Origin: Torreya grandis
Lineage: Eukaryota; Streptophyta; Pinopsida; Cupressales; Taxaceae
NCBI GenBank assembly: GCA_037957365.1
Contig: JARHVA010001425.1
Coordinates: 2,262,501-2,326,500 of the forward strand
Reading direction: 5' to 3'
DNA length: 64,000 bases
The notes beneath the pieces are model-generated. The model saw nothing but the letters and a program-made list of their open reading frames with translations. It was not told the DNA's origin and did no database searches. Below are positions 21,520 to 33,394 of this stretch, piece after piece; positions within the stretch are counted from its first letter, which is position 1; every line of letters starts with the position of its first letter. The translations under genes were made by a program, and so were the position numbers.

Positions 21520-22963
21520 GAAGTTAAAGATAAAAGGGTGAAAAATTGGTAGGATAATCACTAATGATATGTATCTCCATATAAATTTTAAGATAAATAT
21601 TCCAAAAACATATTGACATTATGAATATTGAGTTATTTTATTTATAATACTAGTAATTGAGGGGATTTGTGTTGGAAAACCATCAACTAACGAAGAAGGG
21701 ATAAGAGATCAACACATCTGAAGGGTATCATTTTACTCTAAATTTATCAAGACCATATTTGAAACATGAAATATATACACCTAATGATGATGAGTTTGAT
21801 CAATCTCAAGGATCCATAAATTAACCCTTATAGAGAACATGAAACTACATTCATTTGAATAAACTAATTTTTAAGCATATAAATTAATAATTTCATTCTA
21901 TAATATTATTTGGCTCCTTGTAAACCAATGTTAAGGTAAAATATATATTTTTATCATGTTATAAAACTTAATTTTATCCTTAATTTTATTTTATAAAGAA
22001 CATTTATAGTTTATAATATTAGTAAATAGTCCATTCATGTGAGTTTGGTTACATGTATTAAGGTTGAATTATGGATCCAAATCCTATATTTTCCTTATAA
22101 AGAATATATTTTTATGTTTGAAATTTTCATATGGGCTTAGTGAAGATATAGAAATAAGATGATACACTTTTAGTGTTTTTATTTGATTATGTTCTACTAT
22201 TTTATAATATTTAAGGTAATAATGGACTACAATAGTTGTTAGATTTTTAGAAAAAAATGTGTCTATTTTTTACTTAAGTTTTTATGTTTTTTTTAAAATA
22301 AAAAATCATAAATTTTATTCATTATAAAAAATTTATATCATGGAAATTCACAAAAAATTAATACAATAGTTCCTAAAAACATCCCCATAAGCCATAGAAA
22401 TGAGCCAGTACATCTAAAAAGACCAAAAATGATACAACAAGACATAAAAGCTTGAATACCATAAAACAAATAATAAAAAAACAAAACCAAATGAAATTAT
22501 TTTTCATTATAACATAAATGTTTTAAGACCATTCAAATTTCTTTGACTTGGAGACCAAATAGTCCCTACCCATAATTGATTAGAGAGCATCTCAGGGATA
22601 GAGTGGTAGTTTCCACTTCATATTATTAATGGATTTTTATATCCAATCCAATACAATAGTTTTTCCTCCAAAATCAATTTTCCAAACCATCATATAGGGA
22701 TCCACTTAAAATGTCCCCTCAACCACACAAAAGACCACCTAGATAATAATAGGAGCATAAACTAGAAACATCCAAGAAATATCAAATAATAGTTTAATAT
22801 CATTACAAATCAAAAACCAAAGTGATAAAGGGTTTCAAAATAAAATAGATGAAATTAAGACAAACCCTTTCCAATATATATGATATTTAAAATTCATTGA
22901 TGACCAGCCCTCTATAGCTTCTTGGAAAGGATCTATAACTGTACACACCTTAACTTATGGTAA
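21520..22963. other. AT-rich stretch between LINE and element D
   Basis: No reading frame, LTR end or RNA gene could be recognised on either strand. The composition is AT-rich with short A and T runs. Confidence 0.45.
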
Positions 22964-23267
22964 AAAGATGTCATGTCCCCTTTTTCATGGACATTGACAG
23001 ACTTGATGATCAGCCTATTATGCAACCTTCATAGGCTGATAGGATGGATAGAGGGTCATGATGGAGATTGGCTTGGCTTCGATTAGCAAAATTCCTATAG
23101 TTGGCTTTCATTCAGGCTCTTTCAGACACATTTAGCCTAAGCTCTTATTATTTAGGGATATTTGACATGTAGTAGAGCACCTTTATTTTGGTATGGTCAT
23201 GTGTAGAATCATTCCTTGACTCACCAGCTTCAGACGGTTTGAAGATCTGACATGTATAGAGGGAGAT

Positions 23268-23300
23268 ATTAATATTTGATTGATTTAATCAAATATTAAT
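23268..23300. repeat. Perfect 14-bp hairpin in element D LTR
   Basis: ATTAATATTTGATT (23268-23281) and its exact reverse complement AATCAAATATTAAT (23287-23300) flank a GATTT loop. The same hairpin is unchanged at 26368-26400 in the other LTR. A structural or protein-binding role is possible but unproven. Confidence 0.8.
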
Positions 23301-23879
23301 TATTTGGTATAATTTTAATTAATTATTAATTATTAATTATTTGGTCTAATTTTAAGACTCTAATTCTAATTTAAGAATTGGTCTAATTTTAAGACCCTAG
23401 TTCTAATTTAAGAAGCCCTAAGTCTAATTTAAGGAAATCTAATTTTAGCAAGCACACCTTTGGAGGGTATAAGGGTTTCTCATGGGAGAGAGTTTGGATT
23501 ATGCATTGATTATTGATTTTGATATTGAAGAATTATTTTATGAAGACTAAGCCAAGGGTTCTAGGATTCCATTGCAGTGGAGAATGTCAACTCTTCATTG
23601 TGTGCGATTCAGAGGCAGTGAGATATCAACTGATTTATTGCCAAATTGAGAGATAGCTTCATACAAAAGTTATCATAGAGGTTTACAAATTTGAGAGGTA
23701 ACTTCATACAAAAGTTGTCACAGAGCTTTCCAGGTATTTCTTTATTTAGTTTATATTCAATAAATTATACAGATAGAGATCTTCTATATTAGAGCCATAT
23801 ATCTTTAGATCAGGGGTTGAAAATAGATAGGTTGTGCTTTATTAGTAGTCATACGAAGTCTATATAGGTCCGTACAGAT

Positions 23880-24012
23880 CCACACAGATACTGACCTTGG
23901 CAGATAGAGATCCCCAGTGATCGACATCGGCTGACTGAAGACTGACATTGGTAGAGAAGGTCTGACAGAGACTGACGTCGATAGTATATCGATCGACGCC
24001 AACGACTATGTG
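23880..24012 (+). promoter_or_regulatory. CG-rich GACRTCG cluster in element D LTR
   Basis: Several degenerate copies of a CTGACNTYGGYAG unit are spaced over about 130 bp, including GACGTCGATAG and the palindrome ATCGAT. The right LTR has the same cluster at about 26980-27115. It resembles the GACGTCGG clusters of the unrelated element B LTR. Candidate enhancer; function inferred. Confidence 0.35.
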
Positions 24013-24370
24013 TTCGACACAGCAGGCCAAGATGTACTAGATCTAGATTTATTTCCCAGATTTGTGGAATACTCAAGTTATTAAGGCTATATTTTCAATA
24101 TTCATTGTATACCTGACAGAGTTCCTCTATTGTAATCATATGAGCAAATAAATAAGAGATTATACTATGATTTATTTATCTATTTGAAGATATTTTGCAA
24201 AAATATAGATAAGCAAGTCAGAGCTTTTACAAAAAAAAGAGCCCCTAAGTAAGGGACATTACAGTGGTATCAGAGCTTTTACAAAAAAAAAAGCCCCTAA
24301 GTAAGGGACATTACAGTGGTATCAGAGCTTTGTGTGTTTCTATATTCCCTATTTGAAGGGGATATTACAG

Positions 24371-24383
24371 TGCTATCAGAGCC
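24371..24383 (+). other. Primer-binding site of element D
   Basis: TGCTATCAGAGCC follows the LTR end after one base. It differs at one position from TGGTATCAGAGCC, the sequence complementary to the 3' end of initiator tRNA-Met, the commonest primer of plant LTR elements. Perfect 12-base copies of the consensus lie inside the LTR. Confidence 0.8.
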
Positions 24384-24471
24384 AAATTCCTGCCATCTTG
24401 TTGGGCAAATCAGAGCCAATGTCTTGCCATCCTGTTGGGTAGTTTGGGTAGATTGAATCAATGAAGTAATC

Positions 24472-25953
24472 ATGGGTATCCCAAGTACTTCAAGTACTTA
24501 GAGACAGTGGGACTATGATATGAAGAAGTTAAAACTAAGTTTGAAGAGGTTAAATGAATCTCTTTCATATCCTACATCCAAAGACAAATCCACACGGTAT
24601 ATGACAGTGGAGGATGAGTGGGAGTTATTAACTCCACAAGTTTAGGGCAGGTTATCTTTTGATCACTTTGTTAAGCTAAGGAGAGAGCACTATAGATCAC
24701 TTAGACAAGAGAGCAGCATGTCCCATGATTATTATGATTATTATGAGATAGGAGATAGTGAAGATGAGGATGAGTCTGATGCTTGCACTCAGAGTATAGA
24801 GGTGTGCTCAGATGTTAGTGCACTAAGGGTTGATGATCTCTCAACTATGGCAGAGATTGTAGAAGAGTCCCAAGACTCGATTATTGTAGATGACACCGAA
24901 GAGAATGCAATGGACAATTTTGAGGACTTAGTTTCACTGGTAGTTTCTTTCAGTATGGAAGAGTTAGACAGTGATGCTACAGTTGTTGATACTTCATATG
25001 TTGATATGAGCTTTGGAGTTGATTCATAGAGTATGGATGGTAGTACTCTAGAGATCAGTGATTTTGAGTCTACTCTTTTGGACCATGCATCAAAGGAGGA
25101 CTGTAGGAGACAATCTAGCCAGTGCCACCATGTGTCTAGTCATCTAAGAGTTAGTGAGCAAGACATCACTACCACTTTCAAGCATTTCGATGATGCTCGT
25201 CAGTTGTTAGTAGTTTATGGATGGGGTTTTCCTACTAGCATTGAGCAAGGAGGTAGTTATTTGCCCTTGATAGAGATCCACTCTTTATGGGAGGCTATTT
25301 AGATTCTGAGATAGGATTATATGCAGTTGGTAGCTGATAGAGATTATCTTATGGAGTGGGGAAACACAATGTATGATGCATTATTGGTCAAGGAAGATAA
25401 GGTGAGTGAGCTTACTCAATAGCTCGAGGTGACTTTTGAGATTCTTGAGAGTACGTAGTTGGCTTATGAGGAGTCACAATTTCATTTGGCTGAGATGACC
25501 ATAGAGTTAGAGCATTTGCGGTCTTCACCAACCCCAGACCTAGTTCATTTGTATATTGAGGTGGTTGGTGGTGAGTACATTCCTGCAGTTTTTGTTGAGG
25601 AGCATGTTGTTGATGCTGACACACATGTTCAAGATTTGGGAGTACCTGATTCTGATGAGTTTGAGATAACAGTGGAGTTGAGTTTCCAGATTGATTCTTC
25701 TCACACTGATGATAGTGTGGTACAGTTGGTTGTGCCATTTTTATAGAGGGATCAGTTATGGGATGGATTGACACCATCTTTTACAAATGGAATTGGCAGT
25801 TTGAGTTGTCCATTTTACTTGGGTTATGATGCTCTGAAAGTTTGTTTCTCATGTGTTCTTGACCATGGCAGTTGTGCTTTTAGAGTTTGGTTGAGTTTCA
25901 TTCTCCAGTTTGATTATGGGTTCTTCTTTGATCTACTTTTGATGATATTGTAA
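24472..25953 (+). pseudogene. Element D internal frame, 494 codons, interrupted by eight TAG codons
   Basis: One frame runs from ATG 24472 to TAA 25951-25953 without any frameshift. It is interrupted at 24499, 24643, 25027, 25300, 25312, 25420, 25456 and 25744. Every one of these stops is TAG; there is no internal TAA or TGA. The readable protein is acidic, with a Tyr/Asp/Glu-rich start to its second segment (YDYYEIGDSEDEDESDA) and further Asp/Glu-rich text (residues about 83-185). A Gln/Glu/Leu-rich stretch around 25320-25540 may form a coiled coil (YLMEWGNTMYDALLVKEDKV). The last ~65 residues are hydrophobic and Phe/Cys-rich. I do not recognise the family; there is no zinc knuckle, protease DTG/DSG or RT motif. 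Some or all TAGs probably derive from CAG. Confidence 0.7.
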
Positions 25954-26049
25954 GAACTTGCATTGATTTACAGCAGTGTAGAGCATAACTACATATGGGA
26001 TCCAGGTGGATCGAGTGGTTCATTGTTCTGAGATTGCTTGGGGACAAGC

Positions 26050-26068
26050 AATTTTTGGAGGGGTGGAT
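26050..26068 (+). other. Polypurine tract of element D
   Basis: The stretch ending TTTTTGGAGGGGTGGAT directly abuts the TGTCATG start of the right LTR. The GGAGGGG core is the likely plus-strand primer. Confidence 0.65.
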
Positions 26069-27468
26069 TGTCATGTCCCCTTTTTCATGGACATTGATAG
26101 ACTTAATGATCAGCCTATTATGCGACCTTCGTAGGCTGATAGGATGGATAGAGGGTCATGATGGAGATTGGCTTGGCTTCGATTAGCAAAATTCCTATAG
26201 TTGGCTTTCATTCAGGCTCTTTTAGACACATTTAGCTTGAGCTCCTATTATTTAGGGATATTTGACATGTAGTAGAGCACCTTTATTTTAGTATGGTCAT
26301 GTGTAAAATCACTCCCTGACTCATTAGTTTCAAATGGTTTGAAGATCTGACATGTATAGAGGGAGATATTAATATTTGATTGATTTAATCAAATATTAAT
26401 TATTTGGTATAATTTTAATTAATTATTAATTATTAATTATTTGGTCTAATTTTAAGACCCTAATTCTAATTTAAGAATTGGTCTAATTTTAAGACCCTAG
26501 TTCTAATTTAAGAAGCCCTAAGTCTAATTTAAGGAAATCTAATTTTAGCAAGCACACCTTTGGAGGGTATAAGGGTTTCTCATGGGAGAGAGTTTGGATT
26601 ATGCATTGATTATTGATTTTGATATTGAAGAATTATTCTATGAATACTGAGCCAAGGGTTCCAAGATTCCATTGTAGTGGAGACTGTCAACTCTTCATTG
26701 TGTGTGATTCAGAGGCTGTGAGATATTAGCTAATTTATTGCCAAATTGAGAGATAACTTCATACAGAAGTTATCATAGAGGTTTACAGATTTGAGAGGTA
26801 ACTTCATATAGAAGTTGTCACAAAGCTTTCTAGGTATTTCTTTATTTAGTTTTTATTCAATAAATTATATCGATAGAGATCTTCTATATTAGAGCCATAT
26901 ATCTTCATATCAAGGGTTGAAAATAGACAAGTTGTGCTTTATTGGCAGCCGTACAAAGTCCATACAGGTTCGTACAGATCCACATAGATATTGACCTCGA
27001 CAGACAGAGATCCCCAGTGACTAACATCAGCTGATTAAAGATTGACGTCGGCAGAGAAGGTCTGACAGAGACTGACATTGGTAGTATATCGATCGATGTC
27101 GATGACTGTGTTCGACATAGTAGACCAAGACGTACCAGATCTAGATTTATTTCCCAGATTTGTAGAATACTCAAGCTATTAAGGCTGTATTTTCAATATT
27201 CATTGTATACCTGACAGAGGTCCTCTATTATAAGCATATGAGCAAATAAACAAGAGATTATACTGTGATTTATTTATCTATTTGAAGATATTTTGCAAAA
27301 ATACAGATAAGCAAATCAGAGCTTTTACAAAAAAAAGACCCCCTAAGTAAGGGACATTACAGTGGTATTAGAGCTTTTGCAAAAAAAAAGAGCCCCTAAG
27401 TAAGGGACATTACAGTGGTATCATAGCTTTATGTGTTTCTATATTCCCTGTTTGAAGGGGATATTACA
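26069..27468 (+). repeat. Element D 3' LTR
   Basis: It matches the 5' LTR along its full length with scattered substitutions, largely transitions. It keeps the 14-bp hairpin (26368-26400) and the two PBS-like units near its end, here mutated at one base each (TGGTATTAGAGC at 27363-27374, TGGTATCATAGC at 27416-27427). Confidence 0.9.
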
Positions 27469-29380
27469 AAAGTGACAATAGGAATATTTTTTTAAACCCC
27501 AAAAACACATTATTATAACCAAACCCCATGGAGCATAATTTACACCTAGTTTGAGACCCAAAAATATAATAGATTTGTCAAGAAGAAAAATTCAACCACC
27601 ATCTCCAAAGTAACTATGATCTATACCATCATCTAAAAAGTTGTTTATTAGCTTTGGCCCTTCAAGATTGATATCCTTATATTTCATGAGAGTGATTGAA
27701 ACTCCATTATTTTCCAAAGACATAGGAGGAGAGACCATAAAATAATAGGATGAAAAGTATACAAAAAGAGGGGACTCTAAAACTTCAAATGGCTTTTAGA
27801 CATAAGAGTGTGATACCTAATACCTATACCAAGGGAACTCACTTATCCAAATATTTTTATACATTTTTATCCCCATATTATTCATTAGATAAAAGTGTAA
27901 CTCAATTTCCCTTTTTTAATCTTCAATGGCCCTTCCAACTCAATGATATCTTCAAGAAAATCTTCAAAAGATTCATCTAGCATCATATTCATCTCTTCCT
28001 CTTCAAAATTCTCATGTCATCAATTAATCTCTGTAATTATTATGACTTTGGATACATCATCCCCTTCTCAACATACCTAACTCCACCTATGAATATGTCG
28101 TATAGTTCTATCATCACTATACAAACCCTAGTTATGAGAGAGAGGACACAAAATAGATGTTTAATAGAATGATTACCTGATAACATGAAGGAATTCCACA
28201 CAAGCTCCTTAATATTTTTATGTTATGTAGGTTATAATTGTTATACCCATAAATTTAATTTCATAAATTCATTATACAATTGGTTATGTTATGTTAAACA
28301 TGGATTCATTATCTCAAAGAGTTTTAGAAAAAAAGTTTAACATACTTTCTATTATTTTTAATTTCACAAACTAAAAAATTCATATGTCACTACATAAATA
28401 GCAATATGTAATAAATTTACAAACATATCATGCCATAATGTTAATTTAATTTCCTACTCACAAAACACCTATAATTATCCTAAGTCCATCATTTGTTCAT
28501 GATTTTATGGATGTACATACTATTATGTGGAATGGACCTCTTAATTTTGCTTTAAATGTATTTTTTACTCTTTTTTTACTATGCCTTTATCATTTATTTT
28601 ACAAATGTGGTCATATGGACTAAAATAGTGTGATTAGAATAATTAACTATTTTTTTGAATAGGAAAGTATTTCAATATTCTTTTTTTTACATTTCATTAA
28701 TCAATTCTACTATTCATTATATTTATTTTACTAAGAAGTTTCAATATTTTAAAATATCAATACCAAAATTTATTGTCTTCCAGTAATTATCTCTAATACA
28801 TTTCAACTTTTACACATTTTCAAAATATTATGTTTGAAAAAATATAAAATTCATTTCTTGTTCTATTAAAATAAACATCTACCCAATTCACTAACATATT
28901 TAGGCCATAATAATTTATTTATATAGTTTTAAGATTCTTATTATGCTATGTGAAAATATTTTAACGTAATAGTCCATAATCATTTCATTATATAATTTTG
29001 AGATCATTATAAAGTAGTGATTATGTGAAAATATCCTAATGTAATTAACATTATTATTATGCAATATTCACTAGAAAATGTGGTACTAGTATGGAGAAAT
29101 AATGTCAATTTCTTGAGAAATTAAAGCAAATATTGCATAATATTCTAATGCAAGAACTATAAATTTCCAAAAAAATCATAATCAACATGAAGACATGGAA
29201 GTAAGATATACTAATTTCCCAATCATAACAAGCCATAATTATAATATTTTTTCCCTCTTCATAAAACACAATTATATCTCCCTATCCATGTCACCACATT
29301 TTGTTAATATATTTTCCAACTACAACATATGTCAAATATCTATTTTGATTATGATTTTATGGATGTACAACACTTATGTG

Positions 29381-29383
<3 letters not shown>

Positions 29384-29422
<39 letters not shown>
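29384..29422. repeat. AT microsatellite
   Basis: An uninterrupted TA dinucleotide run of about 38 bases. The plus-strand frame through it encodes only an Ile-Tyr run and is not a gene. Confidence 0.85.
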
Positions 29423-29425
<3 letters not shown>

Positions 29426-30329
29426 GTCTATAATATAATATCAACTGAAAACTATGACATCATAGATAAGGTAAGTCAATTATTTGAAAATCTACAACAT
29501 TCATATGTCCTTAAATCATTGAAATCATTGTAATCATTAATACGTAAAGGTGCATGAATGGTTTTATTATTTTGATTTACTTTTTTATGGATTTATTAGA
29601 TTGAAGTTATTCATCCTCATTTTTTTTTAAAATGGGTAAGGTAATATGGAAAAGAGGGTGTTTGTTAATATCAAAATATTTTACCTTAAATATAGGTTTA
29701 AATTTTAAAGATATACTTATCTTTAAATTTTAAAGATATACTTATAAAATATATAAATGGTGCATGTACACAAAATGTAAATCACAACTTTATCTATAAA
29801 ATAATAGATCAAGGTATTATTTAATATCAAATAATTTGATTTAAACTTATTCTTTTTAATTTTTTTGCCCACCCTTATTCTTCCTTAATCCACATGTCTT
29901 TTAAAATATCTTTATTACTTTACATTATTATTAATATTTTTCTCATCTATAATTTACATGCACATTTATATGTTTATTTTAAAAACAAAAATTTCATCTA
30001 AAACATTCATATATCATTACATTGAGATAAATATTTAATAAATTTATAACATATTATGTCATAATAGTAAGATCATTTTTTAGTCACAAAACACAAATAA
30101 CTATTCTAAGTCCAAAAATCGATCATAATTTAATGGATGCACATACCTTTATATATAAACATTGGTTTTTTAAAAATATCTAATGAAATTATTATGTTGA
30201 GATATAATAATGCAATAAGTGATTTCATCTCAATGTAATATTAATTATGAAATGTGGCAAACGATTCACTCATTTTATGTATGTTCCAACATTTTTCATT
30301 CTCCTATAGTTGTGTTCCACATGACCACA

Positions 30330-31210
30330 TGTACTTGATTAATGAAATGATTATATGATATGAAAAATATTTCCTAACAAACTTTTTACAAAGTAATGTA
30401 ATGATTAAATGATATTTAAGTTGTTCCCTACTAAATATTTTATAAACTAATTAAATGATTATAGAATATGCAAAATTTTCTATTAATGATTATAGGGTGT
30501 GTTAATTTTTACTATGGAAATTTTAAAAATGTAATTTAATAATTAAAATATCTATTAAAAAACTCTCCAAAAAATCTCTAAAATATCGATGCAATGATTA
30601 CACAATATGAAATATTTTATTTATCAAAGCATAAAATAATTAGAGAACATATTGTAAGATTTTAAAAATGTTCCATGACATATATTTTATAAATAAACAC
30701 AATGATGACAAGTTATCCAAAATGTACACTACCAAAACTTTGATAAAGTAATGTAATGATGATAAGATATTCAAAATTTTCCCTACAAAATATTTGACAA
30801 ATTAATGTAATGAGTTAAAGATATTCAAAATGTATAATAACAAAATTTTAAAAAATAATGTAATGATTAAATGATATAAAAAAAATTCCTAAAATATATT
30901 AAGAAACTAATATAATTATTAACAAATAGTCTAAAATAATTATGAAATACCCTAATGTAATATTAGTCAAATAATAGTATACCCTAATGCAATATCAACC
31001 AAAATTTTCATACTTTATTGAAATATTATTCAAAATGGTATATACCAAATTTCAATATTAATAAAAAAGAGATAACTTAATGTAATTATTATAAGATATT
31101 ATAATACAATCATTATATAGCCTAATGTAATATTAGTAGAAACTTGAAATAACCTAATATAATCTCATTAAAAATATTATATACCCTAATATAATATCAA
31201 TAAAAATTAT
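30330..31210. repeat. Degenerate AT-rich tandem repeats
   Basis: A loose unit (AATGTAATGATTAAATGATAT followed by TTCAAAATGTTCCCTA-like text) recurs about every 60-70 bp to 30900. It then gives way to a shorter unit around CCTAATGTAATATTA. Copies are badly decayed and boundaries cannot be fixed by eye. Confidence 0.45.
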
Positions 31211-33132
31211 TACTACTTTAAAAAAAAATTAATTAAAAAAAAAAAAAAACAAACAAAATACATTTTAGTGAAAATAGATACTTTTGACCCCTTTCTTAAA
31301 TGTTAATAATTGTCAATATGAGATCCTCTACCAATTAAACTCCTATAAAAAATGGACTCACAATTTTTTCAAATGCATTACCTAATTTGTTAAATCAAAT
31401 CCTACTTTATCATTTTACTCTTCTAATTATCCTCCTCTACGGGTTCCATTTTATTTTCTATGTTCTCAAATGTGATGGCCCCATGATTTTTGGATTTATT
31501 TTATTTTAAATATTAAAATTTAAATATTTGTAACTTTATATCAATCAAAGGGATAAAATCATATTTAAATATCAATTAAAAAAATTGATATAAAATTGTG
31601 GACATAAAAAAGGTTATATTAAAATGTATAAAAAAATAAAATAAAAAACATTTGTGTTCAATATATTCCAAAAGTTTTACTTTTTAAAATTATGTTAAAA
31701 TGCATGTATATTATGATATAAAAATTTGAAATAAATTTTATAGTTTTTTTAAATATTTTTATATTTAAATTACAAACTCATGTATAATATAAATTATATA
31801 ACTGAGTGACAATAGTGTGTTTAGGGATAAAGAGAGTTAGAAGAGATTGTCTCGACATATTAAGTTTATAAAATAAGACAAAATATTGTATTCATTAAGG
31901 ATCATATAAACATATCTAATCACACATATATGAATTTAAAATACATTCCAATTTATCATTTTAAAAAATTGAACTAACAATGAGTTTATAAAAAGGTGGT
32001 GATATATGCATAGAAACTCATGCTTTTTTTGTGTTCTACCATTGAAATCTCATTTTTTTATTTTTAAGAGAGTCTTAATATTTATTACATTAAGGTCATC
32101 AATAAAATTATAGATATTAATTTTAAAATTAAATTATTCCCAATTATTTATGTCAATTTAAGTTTTGAGTTGCAAGATCCTCTAAATGGTGATGTTTGAA
32201 ATCTAGTCATTAAAAAACATTATTCAATGGAGAAATGAATTGTATCCCACATTGGAGTTAAAATTTTAAAGGTTCGCCATTAGGTTTAGGGGGAAAAATT
32301 GCATGATTCCCTTTCCCTCATTATTTTAACATTATTTTATGTGAAGGATATCTTTCATTGTTTGACCACTTGTTCCATAATGTCCATGTAGTTATCATCC
32401 TTTATCTTAAATGGAATTGGAAATATTAATATATAAGTTTGAGGATCACACATTAGTGAATTTAAATTTTTGGTAAAAAATTTAACTTTATTATATTTTA
32501 TTTTATTCTTAAGTATTAATTGAATATCCTTTGTAAAATTTAGTTAGTGTGCATTTACTAATTTTTTTCTATTTAAAAATCATCATAATCTATGATGAAA
32601 TCCTTTATGCGATCTTAATTAGTGGTAATACCTATCATTGCAATGACATTATTACTTGATAATAATGATTTATTGGTCTTGGTATTATTATGAGGAGCCC
32701 AAGCTCCTCACCAGGTGTGTAGTATGTGGTGAGATTAATATTGACATGTTGTATAATTACTACTGTAACTCCATTTATAACACTATTTTATCTAAGATTT
32801 ATTTCATATTCATTTCCAAGATCTTTCCATTTTTGATTATCAATTCTTTTCATTTTTGATTATCAACTCCACCCATAAGTGTTATTATTTTTATTTGAAC
32901 ACTATCCTCATACCTAATTTTTCATCATCACATGGATCTATAGAGTTCAAATTATGTTTCCTTATTACTAACCTCTTGACATCCTCTTATTTTTTCCTTT
33001 CTTTCTTGGTTTCTCCTCTAATATGAAACTCATCAGTCTTACAAACTGATTCCTCATATAAAATAAAATTTATGATTAAAACATCATAAAAAGAAATGAA
33101 AAACTTTAGAGAGTGTCTTAATACTTCCCCAC

Positions 33133-33394
33133 ACTTAAAATTATTTGTGTACATGCCATCCAAATCATAATATTACTATGTCATAATTTCCAAAATTAAT
33201 AATAATTGTCTGTATTTGTAATCCTTACTAGCATTATCATTTATAATGGAATATTATCTAGAAACTTAAAATTATTTGTGTACATGCCATACAAATCATA
33301 ATATTACTATGTCATAATTTCCAAAATAAATAATAATTGTTTATATTTGTAATCTTTACGAGCATTATCATTTATAATGGAATATTATCTAGAA
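33133..33394. repeat. 131-bp tandem duplication
   Basis: The segment starting ACTTAAAATTATTTGTG at 33133 repeats at 33264. The two 131-bp copies differ by only a few bases (for example CATCC against CATAC), so the duplication is recent compared with the surrounding decay. Confidence 0.85.

Larger units (their letters stand above)
22969..24369 (+). repeat. Element D 5' LTR
   Basis: It contains a perfect 14-bp inverted repeat (23268-23281 and 23287-23300, 5-base loop), a run of short repeats of the type GGTCTAATTTTAAGACC/CTAATTTAAG (about 23330-23440), a CG-rich GAC-GTCG cluster (about 23880-24012), and near its end two tandem copies of a 52-bp unit carrying a full PBS-like TGGTATCAGAGC (24265-24276 and 24317-24328). 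A partial third copy (TCAGAGCTTTTAC) is at about 24218-24230. Confidence 0.9.
22969..27468 (+). mobile_element. Element D: compact LTR retrotransposon with a non-Gag frame
   Basis: Two LTRs (22969-24369, 1401 bp; 26069-27468, 1400 bp) start TGTCATGTCCCC and end ATATTACA. LTR ends are inverted-repeat-like: TGTCATGTCCCCTT against the reverse complement TGTAATATCCCCTT. Flanks AAAGA (22964-22968) and AAAGT (27469-27473) are a 4-of-5 TSD. A PBS of initiator-tRNA-Met type follows the left LTR and a purine tract precedes the right LTR. The 1.7-kb interior has no Gag, RT or integrase motif. It carries one 494-codon frame interrupted only by TAG codons. The element is therefore non-autonomous (LARD/TRIM-like), unusual for having its own long frame. 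Confidence 0.88.
27474..33132. other. AT-rich region with degenerate repeats, no gene
   Basis: No coding motif or element boundary was found. Three related blocks with CACAAAACAC followed by an AT-rich stretch and TTTTATGGATGTACA or a variant lie at about 28360-28530, 29210-29365 and 29985-30150, suggesting old duplicated segments. From about 30330 to 30900 a loose 60-70-bp motif built on AATGTAATGATTAAATGATAT recurs about six times with heavy decay. From about 30940 to 31210 a shorter motif, ACCCTAATGCAATATCAA-like, recurs about five times. A run of mixed A tracts is at about 31215-31260. Confidence 0.5.

Noticed and set aside
24265..24328. tRNA-like sequence near TGGTATCAGAGC
   Set aside because: These are 12-base matches to a tRNA 3' end (PBS type), not tRNA genes; no cloverleaf is present.
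25412..25777. 121-codon open frame on the minus strand
   Set aside because: It is a shadow of the plus-strand frame of element D, which holds phase for 494 codons.
24472..25953. Genetic code in which TAG is read as sense
   Set aside because: The terminal stop is TAA, but other elements in the window show all three stops, and CHG deamination explains the TAG codons more simply. It is kept only as an alternative.
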